DNA from: Paulownia fortunei
Taxonomy: Eukaryota > Streptophyta > Magnoliopsida > Lamiales > Paulowniaceae
Assembly: GCA_019321725.1 (NCBI GenBank)
Contig: CM033121.1
Span: 5,394,001 to 5,458,000 of the forward strand
DNA: 64,000 bases
Reading direction: 5' to 3'
The stretch's first letter is position 1, and every line of letters begins with the position of its first letter. The translations under genes and the position numbers were made by a program. Shown one piece after another: positions 56,406 through 64,000 of the stretch. The notes under the pieces are model-generated. The model did no database searches, was not told the DNA's origin, and saw only the letters and a program-made list of their open reading frames with translations.

Positions 56406-59400
56406 TCATTTCTGCAGATAGATTGCGGCTCCAACAAGACCTATCCACAAAGTTAAAGAAACCCAGAAAGCACGGTTCTTCTCCAGACCGACTGGTGGTT
56501 TCCACACCAAGAAGTCCCCCAAGTAGTCTTTGGTTGATGGAAGCTGATTTGTTGTGGAACCAATCATCCTTTGATCTTTGTCCTTGTATTTATCAGTCCA
56601 AGTAGCCGCATAACTGATAAGAATGCAAGATCGACTCATCAAACTTCTGATGAATTCCTTCAAGATAAACAAAATACCAATCTAGAGATTTACAACAAAT
56701 TCAGGTGCAATTTAACACCAGTATCTAGCTACAGTAACATGAGGCATCAACACTACTGTCTCAGACTGGTATTGGAGAAAATTTAAGACTTATTTCTAAA
56801 GTAAATTACATCCACAGATAATCCGGCTGTAGCATCAAACAGATAGGAATTAGCACCCTACTTGAGAATGGCTTGCATGGCATGATTACTTTGCAACAAG
56901 TCATGTTCATATAAATTTCTCTAAGGGATCACCCAGACTTAAAAAGAGAGCTACTCTGACTTGTTTCTGAAGGTCATGAAACACAAATGCCTGTAGATAT
57001 GAGATTTCCAGATATAAACCCACAAATTAACTACTGGAAATTCGATTAATATCCTTGTTATACAAACTGAAATTTCCAATCATAATTTCTAACAGACTTC
57101 CATCTTTTATAATCATTCACAACAATCAGAACTCACTTTATTGAGAAAAGTCAAGTTAATGAGGCAGACATATACACTCAGACATTGGTTGCTATGCACA
57201 AACATTGTCAACCCAAGCTCACATGGTTACAACATGCAATTGACAGTCAGAAATTTAAGGCAATCTATTCATGAAATGCAAAAGGTATTGATTACGCTAA
57301 TGTCCATTCAGGCCCACAGCTGATGTGAATTTTCCTTTTCTTGAACTTTGACAGAAGATCATGAATAGCTTCAACTAGATTAACGAGAAACCAAGGAGAA
57401 TTTTTTTGTGCCCTGTACTTGTGTTCACATTCCTTGGTTCTTATATTCAGGGCAACCGAAAAAATATGCTGCTTGAAATATATAAAAACTTGGAAAAGCA
57501 TATTTCAACACAATGAAACAGCATAATGTCAAAAAATAAGCTTACCTATCATAACTAGAACCTATTAGTGGGATGGTTACCATCTCTTCCTGTGTTATCT
57601 TAAGCTTGGGTGCTTGCAGTATGTAGCGCAGATCTGCAGCCTGGCGTCGAATACTGACACTGGGATGCTTCTTTTCCAATTGCTGATACAGAGCAATGCA
57701 GTCTGCATGGCGATTATTAGCCTCATAAGCCATAGCCAACCATATTTGTATCTGATGTTAAGAACAGCATCATAAAATTAGGCTGTGAAATTTGAAGGAA
57801 AAATTACATTTATACACAATATAGCCAATTACCAACCTCACCGCCAAACAAGGTAGGCCTGGGAATGATTGTGAGCGCACCTTCAAGAAACTCAATGGCA
57901 CGTCCATACATACCCCTTCCGTATGCCTTCTGACCCAATTCGAACATCAACTGAGCTGTTTTTCTTCGTTCTGCCTGCTCCCTTGCAACCTATATTTTCA
58001 TACTAAGAGATTCATCAAATAAATATAAAACAACATGAACTTATTCTTTTCTTTTTCTTTTCTAAAAGTAAATATTTCTACCAATGTAAAGCAAGGGGTC
58101 CTTCCAATAAACAGCCAAAAGATTTACGTGTATGCAGCTATACACCATCTACAAGTGAGCAAAAGAAAAGAAATTAACAGAAAAATATTGTTAGGCCAAA
58201 AAGCGATTCTACCACTTGTTACAACTTAAATTTTACTCTTTCTCTATGATCAATTAATTGTAAAAATATCTTAAGGCAATCGAACTTCAAAGAAAACTGG
58301 GATAAGTACTTCTCACATTTAGCAGAGACTCTCTCAATTTCAATTCCGTCATTGACAGCACAAGTTTTTCAAGTCAACAGAACTTCCAGTCTTCTACAGC
58401 CATAAGATAGTGGCTTAACAATTATAAAAATAGGACGAACTCTCTCAATTTCAATTCCGTCGTTGACGCACAAGTTTTTCAAGTCAGCAAGACGACAATC
58501 TATTCAAAATCTTAAAAATTAATAAACACGAAATGGACTAGTCAACGGATAGACTAGGAAATTTTTTTCAGAAAGAGGTAAAAAAGAAATAAGTAAACTA
58601 GCAGATAATGCCAGTTAATTCTCTCATTTCTTACAATATGGAGACAATAAACTATTGGTTTATGCAACCAATGAAAGGACATCATTTAAAAAACTTATCC
58701 AGGACCTCCTTTCCAAAGATTGTTTATTTACAAAACTATTACATCCTGATGGGCTTCAATAAGTAAGATAAAATTAGTGTCCAGTTTCTACCAACCGAGT
58801 TCTTCAACATTTCCTTTGTTTAATATGTTATATCCATCCAAAAAACACTCTCAAATACTTCTGAACGATAAATGAAATCATTTCCAATAAAACAAAGGCA
58901 AGGGAACAAATCTCAGCTTTTCAAATTTATTCCATCTCAGTTAGCCAGTCATTGGCATATATGTTAATTCCAACCATGACATACCAACTTAACATCTCCA
59001 CTTACCATCTTTTTTCACGTTTGTAATCCAATGAAAGACATGACCACAGAATTTTTTCCAGATGAGAGTTTCTCACTCCAAAGCTGAGACCTGGGTTTAA
59101 GTTCCACAAATTGTGTACCTTATATCCAACTATACTTGGTATATCGCTAAACAGATGTTTCTTTAGTTAATCATTCAGACACTAACTTAGAAAGAACTAA
59201 CAGAGATTACATCACAAAGACAACTAAAAGAGACTTCTCATTTTCCGTATCAACCAACTATGAGAGCAGAAAACTAGCGCTAATTTTTTTTTCAATTCTT
59301 CAAGAATAGTTCTTTCCCTCAATATTAACTGGGTTATAATAACTTCAATGTTCAAGTGAAAGCCTCCAAGTATCAATGACTGATAATGATTGATTTGTTC

Positions 59401-59927
59401 CAGCAAGGTTTATGGAAAATGAAAAAACAGACCTTTTCTAGTTCTTTCTTGACTCTCATGCGCTTCTGTTCTTCAGTCTCCTCATTCGGCTGACGACTGC
59501 TATCACCATCGCCATACTCTTGATCAACTTTGTACTGCAATTCTTCGGCTTTCTTCTCCAACTCCCTCATTTCTTCAATCTCCTTGACTCTCTTCCTCAT
59601 CTCCTTCTCCCAGTCGAAACCATCGTCTTCTCCGAGCTCATCTTCGAACCCATTCCCGTTCCCATTCTCATCGTCGCTAGAATTCTCGTACTCCACTTCG
59701 TTCACCTTCGACTGATTCGATTTCCTCTTGTTCACGTGCCTCTCTCTGTGATCGAACACTGATTCAAACGCCGCGTGGAAATTCGGGTTCTGGTGAAGAT
59801 CTTTCTTGAAGAGGTTCAAAACGACGTCGGAGGGGAGGGGCCGGGGCCTGCGGTCGGGGATAACGGTCCGAGGGGGCGACGTGGAGAGGTCTAGGAATGG
59901 AGAAACGTTCCCGAGCACTACGGCCAT
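56406..59927 (-). CDS. TPR-like protein with C-terminal membrane anchor, 4 exons
   Basis: Exons on the - strand: 59927-59433, 57989-57837, 57751-57546, 56613-56406 (stop TGA), giving 353 residues; all introns are GT-AG and phases match. Residues 1-35 are Ser/Thr/Pro/Arg-rich and could be a plastid transit peptide. Residues about 75-105 are acidic and disordered (SSDDENGNGNGFEDELGEDD). Residues about 110-165 form a charged coiled coil. Exons 2-3 encode two TPR-like helical pairs (KTAQLMFELGQKAYGRGMYG; IWLAMAYEANNRHADCIALY). Near the C-terminus GDFLVWKPPVGLEKNR precedes a hydrophobic helix (AFWVSLTLWIGLVGAAIYL) and a three-residue tail. From recall this resembles a conserved plant TPR-like family (Arabidopsis At1g78915 is my best guess); function unknown to me. 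TPRs bind protein partners, and the tail suggests membrane attachment, perhaps thylakoid. Intact. Confidence 0.85.
58327..58492. repeat. Short direct repeat in intron 1 of the TPR gene
   Basis: A unit of about 54 bases (CTCTCTCAATTTCAATTCCG, TTGAC, GCACAAGTTTTTCAAGTCA) occurs at about 58329-58377 and 58440-58486. The copies differ at a few positions. No coding potential. Confidence 0.8.
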
Positions 59928-60320
59928 GCCAACGGCGTCGTATTGTTAGAGAGAGGAATTTTGTGGTTTATCTATGGCAGTTCTGGTTTGTAATTTCTGT
60001 TCGGAAGAAGATGGAGAGAGAGATATTTTTAGAAAGTGGAAATGAAAAGACTGAAAAGGGCATGGAATTTTCCTTGTTGGGAGTAAAATTGCGATGAGCT
60101 CGGTGGATTTTGAGGGGTAATATTGTGTGGAGGAAAAGAGAGACGTGGCGTGCTGGGATGAGCGGTTGCCGTGTGGCGGAAGCTGATGCACGACACAAAC
60201 ATGCGACACGAGCACAATACAACACGAACTGACACATTAATTCTTAAAAACATTTAGAACAGACGTACCCGTACATGATTGTCCAATATAAATTTTATAT
60301 ATAAAAAATAAAAGTATATG

Positions 60321-60362
<42 letters not shown>

Positions 60363-60439
60363 AACTATAAAAAGATTATGAAAATATATGTGCGAGTACA
60401 ACGAAAATGTTCATATTCATTATACGCTTGAAGTTTGGG
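59928..60439. other. 5' flank of the TPR gene
   Basis: Contains the leader and presumably the promoter of the - strand gene, then a CA/GA-rich stretch and an (AT)n microsatellite at about 60324-60351. No other feature recognised. Confidence 0.55.
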
Positions 60440-61529
60440 TGCAACAATCACTTCTTTTAATAATATTTTTATTAAATTTAAAATATTGAGTGAATCACTG
60501 TTTATATTACAAAAAGACAGTAAGGGTGGCGAGAGTTAACCCGGCGAAAACCCACTTACATTCAAGTTAGTCCTAGAACAAATAGATATAAGTCATAAAT
60601 CTTGAAAGCATATAAGTACATAATTAATTACGTACCTTTCAATAATAAAAATTTGAGCTATTTATAGTGTTGATGTAAGGGTTTTGTGCGAATAGGTCTT
60701 ATGACCTAATGGACTTAATCTGAGCATTATACCCCAATTTGTCTTTTTTTCTTGTGAAACTCATGAATTTGATTTATTGAGTCATATATTTGTTCTAACC
60801 CATAATTTAGACGGATCTTTTGAACTGCGTTTTGAGCTTATTTTAGGCTCATGATCCATCATAAACCCCTTACTCTCAGTCAAGCTTCGCGTATGAAGGG
60901 TTGGTCGAAAGTATAGAATATTGGAGTGGTCACCTTTTGAGATAAATAGTTTGAGGCAAATCATCTCTTGGGATGAGTAGCTTATGGCAGGTCACCTCTT
61001 GGACTTCAGTTGTAGCTTCCAACATAACTTGACTCTAAGTATTTGTTAATCGAGTCATTGTTTCTTCAAGAAAAATCCTCTCTTGTGATAGATTACTAGG
61101 TTCAGTTCGCAACAAGATTCGGTTGGTAGTATGTTCGAATTGAGCTAATGTTTCTTCAAGGCTTTGCTTTTTCTCCAATGGTAGGTAAATAGGTGCATGC
61201 CACATCATATTCTCATCATTTCTCCATGAAGCATTAGAATAATTTGGCCATCCTTGATAAGTGTTAGAGAAAGGATAATTTTGTAGCTAATTGTAATTCT
61301 ATTCATATTCAGCATGCTTGACATATGGTGGTGCAAATTGATTGCTCTCTTGATATTGTGTTCTTGCATGAAAACTGTCATATGACTCACATACCTTTGA
61401 ATGGTGAATGAAGAGTATTTGCTACAATAAATTTCTCCACCTATTTAGAAAGGATTTCAACCTGAGCAGTCAACGCATTAATGAAATCTTCTCAATTAAT
61501 CCCAAAGGCCTGAGTTGCTCTTGAGACGC

Positions 61530-61800
61530 GATGGTGCGAGAGCTCTTACTAGGAGACAATAGCACAAACCTCATCTTAGGGCATGAAATCGCGTGAGCTC
61601 CTCGTGGGAGCGTGACGGCGCAAGACCTCCTCTTGGGATGCGCGGGCCTGAAGACACTCGAGCTCCTCTTGGGACAAGATAGCGCGATGGAGCGCGAGCT
61701 CCTCTTGGGATACGCGGGCATGATGATGCGAGAGCTCCTCTTGGGGACGCGAGAGCTTCTTTTGTGGGACAATAGTGTGAGACCTCCTCTTAGGTCATGT
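61530..61800 (-). repeat. GAGCTCCTCTTGGGA tandem repeat inside the small LTR element
   Basis: The + strand word GAGCTCCTCTTGGGA or close variants recurs about eight times between 61540 and 61795 with irregular spacing of roughly 25-45 bases, linked by GCGCGGGC/ATGATGCGAGA. On the - strand one frame reads as a repeated PKRSS motif (61470-61772). The GC content is much higher than in the surroundings. Confidence 0.75.
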
Positions 61801-61845
61801 ATAGTACCTCCTCCTAACGAGGAGCAGACAGATCTCTTGGGTTAG

Positions 61846-61985
61846 CCGGAAGTAGACGTTGATCGTCTCTAACGCAGTGGGCGCCTCCAGTAGGGGGTCA
61901 TCTTCATTGCCATGAGTTTTCCCGGTAGTGGGTTGCCTTGGGTGTTGGCTGCTCTCACGGTTTTGGATCTTGACTGCAATCTCAA
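61846..61985 (-). pseudogene. gag N-terminal fragment of the small LTR element
   Basis: The - strand frame (within 61795-62019) reads IQNRESSQHPRQPTTGKTHG, then NEDDPLLEAPTALETINVYF, directly after the primer-binding region. This resembles the start of a plant gypsy gag. It runs into the repeat and no further gag or pol is present. Confidence 0.5.
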
Positions 61986-62433
61986 AGGTTAGGTAGTAAG
62001 TTCCCACATACAGTGCCAAAATGATGTAATATCACTCCTTTTAGTAGTACTCTTGTTGAATTCGGGTTATTGAGTGGGTCATTGTCTATATCATAAAAAC
62101 TTGTTAAGGCGAAAATCCTCTGACGCTCAAGTCAGTTTCGGAACAAGTAAATATACGCCAGAAATCTTGATAGCATATAAATGCGTAATTAATTGCTTAT
62201 TTGCTTATTTTTCAATAATGAAAACTATGAGTATTTATAGTACTGATGTGAGGATTTTCGTGTGAATAAAATTTATGGCTTAATGGGTTTATTATAACAC
62301 AATTTGTCTTATTATCTTGTAGAACTCATGAATTCGATTTATTGGATCATGTGTTTGTTCCGACCCATAATCTAGACGAACCTATTGAATTTAACATTTT
62401 TGACCTATTTTAGACTCATGACCCGTCATGTTG

Positions 62434-64000
62434 TATGTGATTGTAGCTATGTATAATGAAAGAAAAAACAAAAGAATATAACCTTTATAAGAAAAGTTTA
62501 AAAAGAGAAAGTGAATTTGAATGAGGTAGTATTATTTTTTTCAATTAATTTTAAGATTTTTTCATTTTTTGTTAAATTTTATCACTCCTAAACTTATGAA
62601 ATATGAAAAAAAAAATGTCATGTTCGAAATATATATCCAACACACCGTTAGCCGCGTTGATGCTGTGTTTTTTCCAAGCCGTTCTTTATTTAGTTTCCAG
62701 ACATGTTAAATGATGTGTTCAATAAATATCTAAATTTTGTTGGTGCCATGTTCATAATTGATTGTATCCAACTCTAGACAAAATAATTTATCGAAGTATA
62801 ACTACATTATAGCGCTACAATTTTGAGTTTTCTCACGGCAAAACTATTGAACGTTTATTTTAATTTTTATATGGTCAAAATTCAAATTAATTTTCTATAT
62901 TTTTTGGTGAATTAATGTCTCCTCAATTATACACTTAATGCCCATTTGCCCACTCAAATTATTAAAATATACATTTTACGCCCACCAAGCTCCAACAAAG
63001 AAAATATATTTTTTTAATTGTATCTTTTTTTCAATATATTTAGAAAAATATTATAGTTAAAGTATTGAAATTTAAAATTTTATTGCTTAGTAACTTCAAA
63101 CAACTAATTTAAACTAGATCAACTATCATAAAATGACATAGTTGAATTTCTTACTTAGTTTACTACATAAAATATTAACTTTATTCAATAATTTAATTAT
63201 TTTAATAATTATTTTGAATTAATTAATCATCGACCCCTCTTTTTTGAAATTTTTGAAACTCTCATGAAATGATTCTTTGTGAAAGAGCTTCAAATCCTGG
63301 GCCATATTATGAGAAACTTCTTTTTAATTCACATTATGATTTGTATCATTAGAATACTTGTAGGTTCTTTACCAATAGTAATTCTACCCAATAGGTATTT
63401 TTATTTTACTTCTTCAATAATTCATAATCCAATATTTAAATGAGACAGGTACCTAAATAATTATTGTATACATTGGTGAAATATTCTCCATATGTTTCAT
63501 ATATGGTTAGAGTTTCTAATATTTTAAATAAGATAATTTAAATGATTTCGTGGATTAATTATCACTTGAGTATCTATGATTTTATTTTGTGTGCTCGGAT
63601 AAAAACTCTGTGTAACTATATAGTCATGATGTATTTTTTTTTTCTTTCTAGAGAGGCACCATAAAGATCAATTATTTTAATAATAATACTATCCTATAAA
63701 ATGACAAGTCATAAAGAAAGAAAAAAATCTCACATAAAAAAATAAATTATTATGGTTAACTATTATTTATTTAACAACTAATTATGATTACTGTAATTAG
63801 ATTAAGTTTTCCTAGTTATTCCTTCATATTGTAAACTTAAATTAATATTCAATAATGTCATTTTATAATTAGTTTAATTGAAATTAGTTGCTTTTTATTT
63901 TTAAGTAGAAATTAAATTTTATAATTTTAATGTTTTAACTTCAATATCCCAAATATATTGAAAAGAAGGGTAAAATTGAAAAAAAATAGTTAGAGGGGCT
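62434..64000. other. Terminal spacer
   Basis: AT-rich sequence in which I see no gene, element end or tandem repeat. Confidence 0.6.

Larger units (their letters stand above)
60440..62428 (-). mobile_element. Small non-autonomous LTR retrotransposon, - orientation
   Basis: Two direct terminal repeats, 60440-60861 and 62025-62428, share TATTGAGTG, GGCGAAAA, CTCAAGT, AAATCTTGA(A/T)AGCATATAA and AACTCATGAATT(T/C)GATTTATT. On the - strand they start TGATGGATCATGAG / TGACGGGTCATGAG. Next to the upstream LTR, the - strand reads TTTTGGCACTGTATGTGGGAAC (ending at about 62000), a primer-binding-type sequence. A purine tract GAGAGTAAGGGG lies before the other LTR. The 1.16-kb interior holds only a gag-like start and a repeat, with no pol. 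Flanking 5-mers do not match clearly. Confidence 0.8.

Noticed and set aside
61612..61845. + strand Leu-rich repeat-like ORF (ELLLG repeats)
   Set aside because: A reading of the GAGCTCCTCTTGGGA array inside a - strand LTR element, not a leucine-rich-repeat protein.

Overview
This window is nuclear DNA from a flowering plant, most likely a eudicot. The evidence is multi-exon genes with GT-AG introns, very AT-rich spacers, a cytosolic 60S ribosomal protein gene with plant-type promoter motifs, and plant-type LTR retrotransposons, hAT elements and Stowaway-like MITEs. I cannot name the species. There are no rRNA or tRNA genes, CRISPR arrays or bacterial-style operons.

Regions. (1) 1-47.6 kb holds a tandem array of MATE/DETOXIFICATION transporter genes, all on the + strand and all with the same eight-exon structure. 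MATE-1 is at 1095-6591 and looks intact. MATE-2 is at 7586-25935 and looks intact, but its third intron has grown to 14.7 kb. A decayed exon-1 stub lies near 32.2 kb. MATE-3 is at 42246-47611 and has a one-base frameshift in exon 2. (2) Inside MATE-2 intron 3 sit two decayed LTR elements in series. One is a Ty3/gypsy-like element of 7.9 kb (11422-19360) with PR, RT, RNase H and INT remains, a 69-bp tandem repeat and an antisense ORF remnant. The other is a 4.2-kb gag-only element (19453-23639) with two minisatellites. (3) 26-42 kb is a gene-poor spacer. It contains a degenerate hAT transposon with a perfect 8-bp target-site duplication (27822-30779), a FAR1/MULE-like remnant, a duplicated non-coding block and microsatellites. 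(4) 48.7-49.2 kb carries an intronless RPL27A gene on the - strand with three TGGGCY (site II) motifs upstream. (5) 50.8-54 kb carries an 810-bp hAT-type MITE with a perfect 8-bp duplication and a copia-like solo-LTR candidate. (6) 56.4-59.9 kb carries a four-exon - strand gene for a TPR-like protein with a C-terminal membrane anchor. (7) 60.4-62.4 kb is a small, non-autonomous LTR element in - orientation. The last 1.6 kb holds nothing I can identify.

The three MATE genes would encode proteins of about 520 residues that resemble the Arabidopsis DTX29 group (H+-coupled efflux or vacuolar uptake of small organic molecules). RPL27A (translation) and the TPR protein (possibly plastid) are unrelated neighbours. 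I did not find a clearly new biological system. The most useful points are exact exon models for a gene split by nested repeats, a possible single-base inactivation of the third paralogue, and several transposons defined to the base by their target-site duplications. All coordinates were read by eye; similarity statements rest on recall of the families and were not searched.
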